Shown here: positions 16,460-25,480 of the stretch, piece after piece
Numbering within the stretch: position 1 is the stretch's first letter
Layout of the letters: every line of letters starts with the position of its first letter
From: Psychrobacillus sp. OK028
GTDB lineage: Bacteria; Bacillota; Bacilli; Bacillales_A; Planococcaceae
Direction of reading: 5' to 3'
Assembly: GCF_900103605.1 (NCBI RefSeq)
Contig: NZ_FNHY01000006.1
Span: 186,001 to 250,000, forward strand
Length of the DNA: 64,000 nucleotides
Translations under genes and position numbers: made by a program
The notes under the pieces: generated by a model
Databases searched by the model: none
The model's input: the letters and a program-made list of their open reading frames with translations, nothing else
Told to the model about the DNA's origin: nothing

Positions 16460-17224
16460 CTAAATGCCAATAGCTCTTTTTAGTTTGTCTTTAATAGTTG
16501 GTATGTCTTGTGAATTAAGGCTCATTCGAATGAACTTCTCGTCCATTTCCAATGCTTCTGCTAAAAGCCCCCCAAGGCCTCTTGCTCTGCGGTCAACCTG
16601 CATTAATATTTCAGCTGAGTGAGTGGATTGAGATAGAAATAGTATTTCTAATTCATCAAGTTTCTTTCTATAGAAACCGCTTATCGGCACAAATTCAAAT
16701 TCTTGGACAAACGGATAGCGACTACCTAACTTATATGAAGCTTTCTCGCACTCCACTTTTCGTAATTTAAATCCAAGCTGTTCTACTGCCTCTAAAATAA
16801 CTCCAGCTAATCTTGTTGGGCGGACGGTAATATAGTCTTTGTCTGTAGGATCAACACTATTCTTGATATCTAGTCCCGTGCTAACCCATACACGCGTGCT
16901 TCCATAGGTAACTGGCGTGTCTTCAGGAAGGGTCATGGAAAAGGGGATTACTTTCTTTTCATTCGCCCCAATGGTAAAAGGTTCGATAACTTTATATTTT
17001 TGGATAGCTGCTACATCTGTGTGTTTTCGGTCATTCGATTCACGAATATAGGTTGTATTTACTGTCAAATAAATTGCATCAATTTGTTGCTCTAGGTTTC
17101 CACCGATGACCTCCACTACACCTTGCATCTTTTCACCTGCAGTAAACTCTGACTTTTCTAGTTTTGTGTCTACTTTAGCCCCGCCAACTCCGATACTCGC
17201 CAATACTTTATTGAAAAATGACAT
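16460..17224 (-). CDS. spo0M: sporulation-control protein Spo0M
   Basis: A 254-residue arrestin-like cytosolic protein. The Spo0M family is recognised by the opening MSFFNKVLASIGVGGAKVDT, the phrase GEKMQGVVEVIGGNLEQQID, IPFSMTLPEDTPVTYG and VWVSTGLDIKNSVDPTDKDY. In B. subtilis Spo0M affects sporulation onset and cell division, and its length (about 258) matches. ATG 17224 follows AAGGAGA by seven bases. It stands as a single gene, convergent with FUSC. Confidence 0.93.
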   Translation of the reverse strand: MSFFNKVLASIGVGGAKVDTKLEKSEFTAGEKMQGVVEVIGGNLEQQIDAIYLTVNTTYIRESNDRKHTDVAAIQKYKVIEPFTIGANEKKVIPFSMTLPEDTPVTYGSTRVWVSTGLDIKNSVDPTDKDYITVRPTRLAGVILEAVEQLGFKLRKVECEKASYKLGSRYPFVQEFEFVPISGFYRKKLDELEILFLSQSTHSAEILMQVDRRARGLGGLLAEALEMDEKFIRMSLNSQDIPTIKDKLKRAIGI

Positions 17225-17356
17225 AACACTTCTCCTTTGTTTTTGATATCCATTTTACGCTTTTGCACTCGGAAAGGTTTCAATTTATTAAGGACGCCTT
17301 TACCGCCATTCTTCCAACGCTTTTCGAGGCTTACATAGTAGCTTGCGCTTTTCTTT

Positions 17357-18280
17357 CTATCGATAAGGAATATGAGAAAGTTTTATAGGCACAGTGGGAT
17401 AACCGACATTTTTCAAATAGTAGTTAATACTTCTGGCAGTGAATTCGTTGGTTCCGGAAGGACCTATAATGATTTGATTGACCGGAAGTCTGTTGTCATT
17501 TTGGAGAACTTTGTTATGTGTCTCTAATTCAATAAATGGCAGAATAATATTATCTCTTGCACGGAACTTCAGCTCATGCTGATACGGCATGCTTTTAGAG
17601 TTCGTCACAATAATTCGCCATTCTTTTTCCTCTGAAAAAGTAGCGTGCTTAAATAACGGGAGAAAGTACCCAATTGTTCTTGCCACTTCCTTAGGTGAAA
17701 ATTTAGGCGTCTGGCCGCTTAGCTCTAAGCTAAGAAGCGACACGTTTATAATCCTACGAATAATTCGTTCCTGCAGCTTATGGTCGTATATTACTTTTCG
17801 AGGGAAAAAGTTCTCTTCACTTAAATGAAACGAAACATCAAATAAAGCCGAAAAGTCAAAACCTATCGAAATGCCATGCTGACTTCGACTATAGCCTCTC
17901 CATTGGCTTAGAAGGTCTCCGCTTTCACAAAAGGACACAACAAAAATATCTGTATCCTGCTCCTCGAGAATTGTAAAGACTTCTTCTAAGTATGTTCTCC
18001 TAAGATTACCTATTGGTAATTCTTGAATAAGCTTTTGGAGGATACTTTCACAAATCTCTAGTCCATGACTATATTCTTTCGAGTCATTCATAAACTTTAT
18101 ATGGGAAGCCCAAAAGGTTTTGTTGCTAATAATTCCTTGTGCGCCTTCTAAGTTTGTATAGTGATATAACGCTTTTATATTTTTTGTAAAGTATTTTCTA
18201 AATTCCTTACTGATTAACGGGATAAGAGCTTTTATATCGATACTTGAAGTAGGATTATGTTCTATCTCATATCTAGACAT
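17357..18280 (-). CDS. DUF2971 domain protein
   Basis: A 307-residue protein with the DUF2971 pattern: LYHYTNLEGAQGIISNKTFWASHI near residues 40-63, FMNDSKEYSHG, FVVSFCESGDLLSQWRGYS near 120 and a later EEKEWRIIV. These are widespread cytosolic proteins of unknown biochemical function, sometimes found near defence genes, but here the neighbours are housekeeping. AGGAGGTG lies upstream of ATG 18280. Likely monocistronic. Confidence 0.8.
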   Translation of the reverse strand: MSRYEIEHNPTSSIDIKALIPLISKEFRKYFTKNIKALYHYTNLEGAQGIISNKTFWASHIKFMNDSKEYSHGLEICESILQKLIQELPIGNLRRTYLEEVFTILEEQDTDIFVVSFCESGDLLSQWRGYSRSQHGISIGFDFSALFDVSFHLSEENFFPRKVIYDHKLQERIIRRIINVSLLSLELSGQTPKFSPKEVARTIGYFLPLFKHATFSEEKEWRIIVTNSKSMPYQHELKFRARDNIILPFIELETHNKVLQNDNRLPVNQIIIGPSGTNEFTARSINYYLKNVGYPTVPIKLSHIPYR

Positions 18281-18355
18281 TTCAATAGCACCTCCTATCT
18301 TTATAGTAATACTTCAAGCTCTCGGTGTCTAAAACCATTGGAAATCTTAACAATA

Positions 18356-18397
18356 AAAAACCAGAAATAGAAAGAATTCAATCTTCCACTCTGGTTT
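18356..18397 (-). terminator. terminator of the MHYT-EAL gene
   Basis: AACCAG (18359-18364) pairs with CTGGTT (18391-18396), with more pairing inside, and a T-run follows on the minus strand. The stem overlaps the last codons of the gene. Confidence 0.55.
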
Positions 18398-20426
18398 CTC
18401 GGTACCACTGAATAAGTTCATGAGGCTGCATCGGCTTTGCAAAATAATATCCTTGAAAAATCGGTTTTCTACTAGCCCCCTTCAAGAAATTTACTTGCTC
18501 CTTCGTTTCTACTCCTTCAATGACTACGTTTAAATTTAATGATTCTCCTAATGTAACTATAGCCTGAACAATAGCAGAGTCTTTAGGTGAGATAGGTACA
18601 TCATCTATAAATGATTTATCTATTTTTAAGGTCGATATGGGCATTTGCTTTAAATAAGAAAGTGAAGATACACCAGTACCAAAGTCATCTAATGCAACCG
18701 AGAAACCTTCTTTTCTAAACTCTCCTACCGCGCGCATAGCTTCTTCCATGTTTTTTACAAAGCTATTCTCCGTTATTTCTAATTCTATTTGTGAGGACTC
18801 CAGACCATACTCATTTAATTTTTGTGTTAATAACTTTAAAAGCAACGGAGAGGTAACATACTCACCTGGAATATTAATGGCTACCTGTTTAAAAGAAATG
18901 TTTTCTAGTTTCCAATCGGCTATTTGCTGACATACTCGACCTATTATCCAATCGGTTACTTTAACCATACGATCATATTCTTCTAAAATAGGAACAAACA
19001 CAGCAGGTGATAGAAATCCATACTTTGGATGATTCCATCTCAATAATGCCTCAAGTCCTACCGTTTCATTCGGATTTAAACACACTTTCGGTTGATACAC
19101 CAGAAACAGCTCATCATCATTCATTGCTCGATTAACGTCATCTGCTATTTCACGTTCAAATGTATACGTATGAATACTCGAATCATAGTAAACAATATCA
19201 TGATTATATGTAATAGATGGGTAATTTAGAACCGCAAGGACATTTGTATATATATTTGGCGTATTTTCATATTGGTTTGCATCCGAGACAGCACAAACTC
19301 CATACAAGTAAACTTCATGACCTTTCACAATTATAGGCTTGCGAAGTACCGTCGCTATTTCCTTCAATGAACCTTTTAACTGCTTGGCACTATCCCCATC
19401 TCTAGCAATTAGTGCAATTCGATGCCCTTCTATACGATAAATCTCGACTTTGGAGGGAGTTAATGTTTTGAAGATATATACTAACCTCCGAATCACTTCA
19501 TCCCCGAAAGCATAATTGAACTCTCTATTAATATGTTCCAAATCATGTATATGCCAAACAGCTAAAACTTTAGGAGAATGCAATTTTTTTTCAAATAAAC
19601 GACGATTCGGTAATTGAGTAAATGGATCATAATAATTTGCCCGATACTCGATAAAACGATCTATAAAACTGGATAACAATAAAATACCTAATAGGATAGT
19701 CATTCCTAACGTGACAATAATCGCTAGTCCATACATTTCTGTCGAATGGAAATGCGATAAATTCATTTCATATCCTTTTGGGATATAAAAATTCATAGCA
19801 GCCATTCCTGTGTAATGCATACTAGAAATAGCTAAACCTATGATTAAAGATATTATTAATTGCACTTTATAATTCGTTTCGTATTTTTGTACTGTTGAAA
19901 AAATGTAAACGGCAATAACGGAGACAACAATCGCTATACAAATAGATGCTAAAAAAAGTATAGGGTTATATGTATAGACCACATCCATTTCCATCCCATA
20001 CATTCCTAAATAGTGCATAGAAGAAATACCAGTCCCCATTGCTATTCCGGCAAAAAAATATGTCCATAAGTTTCGTCTTGGCAGGTTTGCCAAATAGAAC
20101 GCGATAAATGACGCTAACATCGCAGGTATGATTGAAAGAACTGTCATGATATTATTGTAACTCATGCTTACAGGTAATGAAAAAGCACTCATACCAACAA
20201 AATGCATGGACCATATACCAAACCCCAAGCAAAGAGAGGCTAGAAATAACCAAAAGTTCTTATGAAAAAAACTATTTTCACTTGCACGTTTATTCAAGGA
20301 CAGGGCTGTATAAGATGCCACTACCGCTATAATGATTGATAATATAACTATAATCAGAGAGTATTCTCCGTGAATTTCTACATTATTAATAGAACTTTCG
20401 TCATTAAAATTGAATATATTCTCCAC
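18378..20426 (-). CDS. MHYT sensor with degenerate GGDEF and EAL domains
   Basis: A 682-residue membrane c-di-GMP protein. Seven hydrophobic helices (residues about 20-245) hold three MHYT repeats: SMHFVGMSAF, SMHYLGMYGM and SMHYTGMAAM. The GGDEF domain (about 265-420) keeps DPFTQLPNRR, but the active loop reads EGHRIAL, so cyclase activity is unlikely. The EAL domain (about 430-675) retains the catalytic set: GLEALLRWNHP, EITENSF, ALDDFGTG, KIDKSFI and EGVETKEQ, so it is likely an active phosphodiesterase. The GTG start has a weakly placed ribosome site (AAGG ten bases upstream). MHYT domains are proposed to sense O2, NO or CO through copper. Confidence 0.88.
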   Translation of the reverse strand: MENIFNFNDESSINNVEIHGEYSLIIVILSIIIAVVASYTALSLNKRASENSFFHKNFWLFLASLCLGFGIWSMHFVGMSAFSLPVSMSYNNIMTVLSIIPAMLASFIAFYLANLPRRNLWTYFFAGIAMGTGISSMHYLGMYGMEMDVVYTYNPILFLASICIAIVVSVIAVYIFSTVQKYETNYKVQLIISLIIGLAISSMHYTGMAAMNFYIPKGYEMNLSHFHSTEMYGLAIIVTLGMTILLGILLLSSFIDRFIEYRANYYDPFTQLPNRRLFEKKLHSPKVLAVWHIHDLEHINREFNYAFGDEVIRRLVYIFKTLTPSKVEIYRIEGHRIALIARDGDSAKQLKGSLKEIATVLRKPIIVKGHEVYLYGVCAVSDANQYENTPNIYTNVLAVLNYPSITYNHDIVYYDSSIHTYTFEREIADDVNRAMNDDELFLVYQPKVCLNPNETVGLEALLRWNHPKYGFLSPAVFVPILEEYDRMVKVTDWIIGRVCQQIADWKLENISFKQVAINIPGEYVTSPLLLKLLTQKLNEYGLESSQIELEITENSFVKNMEEAMRAVGEFRKEGFSVALDDFGTGVSSLSYLKQMPISTLKIDKSFIDDVPISPKDSAIVQAIVTLGESLNLNVVIEGVETKEQVNFLKGASRKPIFQGYYFAKPMQPHELIQWYRETRVED

Positions 20427-20493
20427 CCCTCTCTATCCTTATTACTATACCATGGCTTGAAGAAGGCTAGGAATTAAGTGATTTTTCACTCAT

Positions 20494-20525
20494 AAAAACA
20501 CAGAAACTTGTTAAAGTTTCTGTGT
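20494..20525 (-). terminator. terminator of the opuA-type operon
   Basis: ACACAGAAACTT (20498-20509) and AAGTTTCTGTGT (20514-20525) form a perfect 12-bp stem, followed on the minus strand by TTTTTATG. It overlaps the ATPase stop codon. Confidence 0.8.
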
Positions 20526-21722
20526 CTCGTTTTGTTCGTCGGTACTCTCGCTGATTAAACTTGCTAATACGTGAACCCGCAGTATAATTCCCTTAATCGT
20601 TCGATCTTCATCTGTAACTACGATAGGATATTTGGAATCTAAGACAAATGGGATAATGTCTTGGACATATTCGTCAGGACGTACAGTTTTCACTTCTGTA
20701 GACATGACTTCTTGTAATGTCTTCTTTTCTTTCAGACCATTAATTGCCTGGTCTACTGTTACAATCCCTTGAATTTGACGTTTGCGATCAGTAACAAATG
20801 CGCTGGAAATACCATTTTCCCTCATAACCTGGATAGCCACATTAAGACCATCCTTCAAGGAAACTAAACCGTATGGCTTGGACATAATATGTTCAGCCTG
20901 CAAAATTTTGGAGCGATCAATATCACGGATAAATTCTGAAATGTAGTTGCTTGCCGGTTTCTCTAAAATTTCTTCTGGAGTACCGACTTGTTCTACTTTT
21001 CCATCCTTCATCACTGCTACACGATCACCAATTTTAAAAGCTTCATTTACATCATGTGTGATAAAAATAATTGTTTTTTGTAATTTATTTTGAATGTCTA
21101 GCAGCTCTAATTGCATTTCACGACGTATTAAAGGATCGAGCGCACTAAACGGTTCATCCATTAGTAAAATATCTGGATCATTTGCTAGAGCTCTAGCAAT
21201 CCCTACACGCTGGCGCATCCCTCCAGATAATTCATCTGGGTATTGATTTTCGTATCCTTTGAGCCCTACTGTTTCTAAATGTTTCCCGGCAATTTCACGA
21301 CGCTCCGCTTTCGACATTCCTCTTATTTCCAAACCATATTCAATATTCTCTAATACGGTTCTATGGCTGAATAAGCCAAAATGTTGAAATACCATAGCAA
21401 TTTTTTTCTGACGGAAATATTTTAATTGGTTTTTATTATATCCAACTACATTTTCTCCATCTACATAAATAGCTCCAGACGTTGGTTTGTTTAGTAAATT
21501 TAAGCAACGGATTAAGGTCGATTTCCCACTCCCGGAAAGTCCCATTATGACGAATGTTTCGCCTTCCATAATTTCCATAGAGGCATTATAAACTCCCACG
21601 GTATGACCCGTCTTTGCTAGAATCTCATCCTTTGGAACACCCTTTTCAACCATTGGAATGACTTTTTTAGGTCTTGGTCCAAAGATTTTAGAGACATTTT
21701 CCACTTTGAGTTTTACTGTCAT
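20511..21722 (-). CDS. opuAA: glycine betaine/proline ABC transporter ATPase
   Basis: A 403-residue ProV/OpuAA-type ATPase: the leading KVENVSKIFGPRPKKVIPM, Walker A GLSGSGKSTL near residue 60, signature LSGGMRQRVGIARAL, Walker B ILLMDEPFSALDP, and two C-terminal CBS domains (about 275-390) that sense ionic strength. It energises osmoprotectant uptake at the membrane. ATG overlaps the permease stop by four bases (ATGA). Gene order here is binding protein, permease, ATPase, whereas the B. subtilis opuA order is ATPase, permease, binding protein. Confidence 0.93.
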   Translation of the reverse strand: MTVKLKVENVSKIFGPRPKKVIPMVEKGVPKDEILAKTGHTVGVYNASMEIMEGETFVIMGLSGSGKSTLIRCLNLLNKPTSGAIYVDGENVVGYNKNQLKYFRQKKIAMVFQHFGLFSHRTVLENIEYGLEIRGMSKAERREIAGKHLETVGLKGYENQYPDELSGGMRQRVGIARALANDPDILLMDEPFSALDPLIRREMQLELLDIQNKLQKTIIFITHDVNEAFKIGDRVAVMKDGKVEQVGTPEEILEKPASNYISEFIRDIDRSKILQAEHIMSKPYGLVSLKDGLNVAIQVMRENGISSAFVTDRKRQIQGIVTVDQAINGLKEKKTLQEVMSTEVKTVRPDEYVQDIIPFVLDSKYPIVVTDEDRTIKGIILRVHVLASLISESTDEQNETQKL

Positions 21723-22579
21723 GCTGCATCCCTCCTATGTTTCTGAAGGCGGTTTGCAATTCCACCGGTAATTCGATCAATAATAATCGCTAAAAATACG
21801 ATACTTATTCCTGCTTCAAATCCAAGCGAAATATCGATTCGATTAATCGCATATAGTACACGTTCTCCAAGACCTTGAGCACCAACCATCGATCCAACAA
21901 CTGCCATAGATAGCGCCATCATCGTCGTTTGGTTTACACCAGCCATAATAGTCGGTAATGCTTGAGGTAGTTGTACTTTCATGAGCATTTGAGATGTGGA
22001 AGAACCAAATGATTGTGCGGATTCAACTACTTCTTTATCTACATTACGAATTCCTAGCTCGGTCAATCTAATAACCGGAGGAAGTGCGTATATGATAGTA
22101 GCAATTACTGCTGGAACGTTTCCTAATGGGAAGAAAAAAATTACAGGTATCAAATAGACAAAGCTTGGCATTGTTTGCATCGCATCTAAAACTGGTCGCA
22201 TAACCGTGGACAGCGTTTTACTAAATGCGGTTCCAACACCTAGTGGAATACCGATAACAAGTGAAAGTATTACGGAAATTAATACAATCGAAATAGTGGT
22301 CATTGTTTCTGGCCACAGATCGAAAGTGCCTATAAGAAATATAAAAGCTCCAAAAAGAAGCCCTCCATACAAATTAGTAAAATACCAGCCTAATAGAAAA
22401 ATAATAATGATAAAAATCCACCAAGGAATGGCTAGAAGACCAGCTTCTAGCCCCTTAATCATGGAAGAAGAAATAACAAAGATAAAATCAAAGAACGCAT
22501 CAAAATTCATAGCTAAAAAGTCTATGAAATTTTCAACTACATCCCCAATCGGAATTCGTACATTAGGAAATTCTGTCAT
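21719..22579 (-). CDS. opuAB: glycine betaine/proline ABC transporter permease
   Basis: A 286-residue ProW/OpuAB-type permease with about seven hydrophobic segments and the inner-membrane coupling motif EVVESAQSFGSSTSQMLMKV near residue 185. The only nearby ribosome site (AAGGAG at 22614-22609) is about 30 bases from ATG 22579, with a small hairpin between; a stop codon blocks any longer frame. It stands between binding-protein and ATPase genes of one transporter. Confidence 0.92.
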   Translation of the reverse strand: MTEFPNVRIPIGDVVENFIDFLAMNFDAFFDFIFVISSSMIKGLEAGLLAIPWWIFIIIIFLLGWYFTNLYGGLLFGAFIFLIGTFDLWPETMTTISIVLISVILSLVIGIPLGVGTAFSKTLSTVMRPVLDAMQTMPSFVYLIPVIFFFPLGNVPAVIATIIYALPPVIRLTELGIRNVDKEVVESAQSFGSSTSQMLMKVQLPQALPTIMAGVNQTTMMALSMAVVGSMVGAQGLGERVLYAINRIDISLGFEAGISIVFLAIIIDRITGGIANRLQKHRRDAA

Positions 22580-22587
22580 ACACTTTG

Positions 22588-22609
22588 GACTGTATCAAAA
22601 AGAACAGTC
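22588..22609 (-). promoter_or_regulatory. hairpin between ribosome site and permease start
   Basis: GACTGT (22588-22593) and ACAGTC (22604-22609) form a 6-bp stem that starts at the end of the AAGGAG site and ends shortly before ATG 22579. Folding would shorten the effective ribosome-site spacing. Confidence 0.35.
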
Positions 22610-22653
22610 TCCTTCACCTCACCTTTTTTGGGATAGATTACTTTAATCATGAA

Positions 22654-23649
22654 TTAGTTTAAAGCTGCTTTCACTTTTTCTGCGGCTTCCTCAGACACCC
22701 ATGTTGTCCAAAGGTCTTCATGCTCTTTCATCCACCAAAGTGCGGCTTCATCTGGTTCTACTTCGTTTTCGTTCATATAAGCCAATGCTTCTTCTGTTAA
22801 TGCATTACTAGTTTCATATTTGCTTAAGAAATCCGTAACATTTTTTGCTTGTGTTGGTAAATCTTTATGTACAGCTATAACTACATCATTTGGAGGGAAT
22901 TCAGTTCCTTTAGATTCTTCCCAAGTTGCTTCATCATATGGTTCATCCTCAAGCAATGTTAAATCATAGCTTGCAGTTACCCAAGTTGGTGACCAGTAAT
23001 ACCCTACCCATGGTTGTCCCTTTTTATATGCTCCTGCTAAGTCTGCTACGATTGCAGAGTCTGATCCTGGGGCTAAGTAATTGTATTTTGCATCAAGACC
23101 ATATGTTTCAAGTTTCGTCTCCAAGTGTTCACTTACTACCCAACTAGACGGTGCACCAATTATTCTTCCTTTGGTGCTATCTTCAGGATCTTGGAAAAGC
23201 TCTGGATATTTCTCAAGGTCTTGTACAGTTTTTAAATCAGGTGCAACTGCTTCAATTCCTCTTTCTGCATCTCCTTCTATCACATAAGTTGGAACATAAA
23301 GTCCTTGCGAATTATCGTTGAAATTAGTTGCTAACTTCACAATTTTTCCACTATCTATTGCTTTTTCATAAACTTCCTTTGTATTATCTGTCCATATTTC
23401 CATATAAACATTGATGTCACCCTGTTCAAGTGATTGTAACGTCGCTGCTGTAGTTCCACTTGTAACTTCGGTTTTATATCCATAACCCTCTTCAACTATT
23501 AGTTGGGCAATACTATTGTGGACACGAATGCTATCCCATCCTGCATCTGCAAATTTAATCACTTCAATACTGTCTTTGCTCGATTCACTACTGCATGCGC
23601 CCAGTACTAAAAGTGTGCACATTGAAACAAACAACAATAACTTTCTCAT
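22654..23649 (-). CDS. opuAC: glycine betaine-binding lipoprotein
   Basis: A 331-residue extracellular binding lipoprotein. The signal ends in a LGAC lipobox (Cys about residue 19). The mature part matches the OpuAC/ProX family: IKFADAGWDSIRVHNSIAQ, SGTTAATLQSLEQGDINVYMEIW and WVGYYWSPTWVT, with Trp residues able to form an aromatic cage for the trimethylammonium head. First gene of the operon; AAAGGGG precedes the ATG. Exact osmolyte (betaine, choline, proline) cannot be read. Confidence 0.9.
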   Translation of the reverse strand: MRKLLLFVSMCTLLVLGACSSESSKDSIEVIKFADAGWDSIRVHNSIAQLIVEEGYGYKTEVTSGTTAATLQSLEQGDINVYMEIWTDNTKEVYEKAIDSGKIVKLATNFNDNSQGLYVPTYVIEGDAERGIEAVAPDLKTVQDLEKYPELFQDPEDSTKGRIIGAPSSWVVSEHLETKLETYGLDAKYNYLAPGSDSAIVADLAGAYKKGQPWVGYYWSPTWVTASYDLTLLEDEPYDEATWEESKGTEFPPNDVVIAVHKDLPTQAKNVTDFLSKYETSNALTEEALAYMNENEVEPDEAALWWMKEHEDLWTTWVSEEAAEKVKAALN

Positions 23650-24063
23650 CTTTTTTCCCCTTTTCTCTATTAAAATAAATTAGACATATAGTCCTACTCT
23701 CCAATTACATACCCTTTTTTCTAGATTTTAATCCTACATTTTTTTAATACCCTACACCACCAAAATTTCCATAATTATGGTATGTCTATTTTATGGTTTT
23801 TTATGTTACTAGAGTTTTTGGATTGAAGCAAATGAATGAAGAAGAAACATGGGGAATTATTTTAAAAAACTGAATATTTATATCTACATATATAGTTTAC
23901 ATGTACTATTTATATAGTATTTATTGTGTTTTTAAATATCTTCATTAGGTACTATGGCACAATCTTGAATTTTTCGTATTTTATCGTTTAAAGGAGAATT
24001 ATAAGAGGAAATTTGAGCCATAAGATTAATTCGATTTTTTAAATTGTTAAATAAAAAAGAAAG
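23650..24063. other. 414-bp AT-rich intergenic region
   Basis: Leader of the osmolyte operon. On the minus strand TTGGAG with TAATTT 16 bases away (about 23680-23710) is a weak promoter candidate. Otherwise I see no gene and no strong structure. Confidence 0.3.
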
Positions 24064-24092
24064 AGTGGTCCTTGTCTATAAGGGACCACTAC
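24064..24092 (-). terminator. terminator of the hydroxyacid dehydrogenase gene
   Basis: AGTGGTCC (24064-24071) pairs with GGACCACT (24083-24090), followed on the minus strand by CTTTCTTTTTT. Confidence 0.75.
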
Positions 24093-24099
24093 TTAAGTA

Positions 24100-25059
24100 T
24101 TAGACTACTCGATTTTTAGGTTGTTTACCTTCCAATACTGCTTCTATATCTTTTGAGTTCATTTGCATCATAGCAAGACGAGTTCGTATACTAGCACTGC
24201 CGATATGAGGGGACATCGTTACATTCGGTAGTGTTAGCAGTGGATGATTAACCGGAACAGGCTCTTGTTCAAATACATCCATCCCTGCAGCCCAAATCTT
24301 TTTGTTTACTAGTGCATCGTATAGTGCTTTTTCGTCTACAATGCTACCTCGTGCAACATTAATAATAGCCGAGGTTTCCTTCATAAGATTCAGTTCTCGC
24401 TCACCTATTAATCCCTTTGTTTCCGGTGTCAGCGGAGTTAATAGAATGACAAAATCAGATTTCTTTAGTAAGTCGTCTAATTCCGCATAAGTAAAACCAT
24501 ATGTTTCTTCCGCATCCAATTTTCTAGTGCGATTATGATATAACACATTCATATCAAACCCTTTCGCACGTCTTGCAACAGCTTCTCCTATGCGTCCCAT
24601 ACCTACAATACCGAGCGTTGCGCCGAAAACATCCATACCTGTATATTGCATTGGTGACCAAGAAGTCCAATTTCCTGAACGAATTTCTTGTTCTACTTCA
24701 GTGATTCTTCGAGCTGTCGCTAAGAGTAGAGCAAATGTTAAGTCTGCTGTTGTCTCGGTTAGTACTCCCGGAGTGTTTGTTACGGCAATACCATGTTCTT
24801 TTGCAGCTTCTATATCAATATTGTTAAAACCTACTCCGAAGTTACTAATTACTTTTAGATTAGGTAGACTTTCTATAAGTGCTCGGTCTATATTGTCAGA
24901 CAGCATTGTCCAAAGAGCTTGTACGTCCTTAGCATTTGTTTTTATTTCCTCATAGGTCATTCCTTTTTCTTCACTATGCCACATATGTACTTCAAATTTT
25001 TCTCTTAACGGTTCTACGATTTCTTCCGGTAATTTACGTGTTATGTATATTTTGTCCAA
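24100..25059 (-). CDS. D-2-hydroxyacid dehydrogenase (glyoxylate/hydroxypyruvate reductase type)
   Basis: A 319-residue NAD(P)-dependent dehydrogenase. The Rossmann motif GIVGMGRIGEAVARR lies near residue 150. The substrate and catalytic set is present: NFGVGFNNIDIEAA, NVARGSIVDEKAL with the Arg, the Glu in MDVFEQEPVP and the His in SPHIGSASI. It reduces 2-keto acids such as glyoxylate or hydroxypyruvate. Start TTG 25059 follows AAGGAGG. A 21-bp periodic repeat array lies directly upstream. The exact substrate is unknown. Confidence 0.88.
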   Translation of the reverse strand: MDKIYITRKLPEEIVEPLREKFEVHMWHSEEKGMTYEEIKTNAKDVQALWTMLSDNIDRALIESLPNLKVISNFGVGFNNIDIEAAKEHGIAVTNTPGVLTETTADLTFALLLATARRITEVEQEIRSGNWTSWSPMQYTGMDVFGATLGIVGMGRIGEAVARRAKGFDMNVLYHNRTRKLDAEETYGFTYAELDDLLKKSDFVILLTPLTPETKGLIGERELNLMKETSAIINVARGSIVDEKALYDALVNKKIWAAGMDVFEQEPVPVNHPLLTLPNVTMSPHIGSASIRTRLAMMQMNSKDIEAVLEGKQPKNRVV

Positions 25060-25083
25060 AATTCTTCCTCCTTAAATTATTTG

Positions 25084-25178
25084 TTCCGGTGATTGTTAGG
25101 TGGATTCGGGTGATTCTCTCGCAGATTCGGATAATTATCAGCTAGATTCAGGTGATTCTCTCCAACTTTCCGGTGTTT
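25084..25178. repeat. five-unit 21-bp periodic repeat, core TTCNGGTGATT
   Basis: Eleven-base cores begin at 25084, 25105, 25126, 25147 and 25168, spaced exactly 21 bases. Copies read TTCCGGTGATT, TTCGGGTGATT, TTCGGATAATT, TTCAGGTGATT and TTCCGGTGTTT; the 10-base spacers vary. A second array of the same period but another core is at 55155-55249. Function unknown. Confidence 0.8.
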
Positions 25179-25296
25179 CTCCCCATATTGTTGGGTTAAA
25201 TTAAGCATGGACGAAAGTACGAAATTTTGCAAACATATTTACAACTTCAACTAGCTACGTTATACTCTGAGCATATTAAAAACTACATACCGTTTT

Positions 25297-25391
25297 GCGC
25301 ACTAGGGGTGCCCACTTTGGCTGAGATGCGAGCTTTTTGCTACGATCCCTTACAACTCGATCAGGATAATACCTGCGTGAGGAAGTGCGGT
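25297..25391 (+). promoter_or_regulatory. TPP riboswitch (THI box) of ykoFEDC
   Basis: Conserved thi-box pieces occur in order: GGGGTGCC, GCTGAGATG, ATCCCTTACAACTCGATC and GGATAATACCTGCGTGAGG, closed by a P1 helix (CGCACT near 25299 with AGTGCG near 25385). Thiamine pyrophosphate binding is expected to favour the terminator at 25422-25454. Confidence 0.95.
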
Positions 25392-25421
25392 GACTTCCCT
25401 AATATTTTTGTATTGGATAAG

Positions 25422-25454
25422 TGGCTGCATCTTCACGGATGTGGTCTTTTTTTA
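25422..25454 (+). terminator. riboswitch-controlled terminator
   Basis: GGCTGCATC can pair with GATGTGGTC (with G-U pairs) and seven T follow, 27 bases before the ykoF start. Confidence 0.65.
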
Positions 25455-25480
25455 TGAAAAAGTATAGGGAGGTTTTTTAA

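Noticed and set aside
17357-18280. DUF2971 gene as part of a defence island
   Set aside because: Neighbours are Spo0M and a c-di-GMP protein; no nuclease, integrase or other defence genes nearby.
18390-20426. MHYT-EAL protein as an active diguanylate cyclase
   Set aside because: The GGDEF loop reads EGHRIAL, lacking the catalytic residues; only phosphodiesterase activity is supported.
22206-22646. 146-codon plus-strand frame over the permease
   Set aside because: Antisense to a recognised ABC permease; low-complexity composition.
25100-25200. Short GTG-initiated frame through the 21-bp array
   Set aside because: About 32 residues, weak ribosome site, first repeat unit outside the frame; likely a by-product of the 21-bp period.
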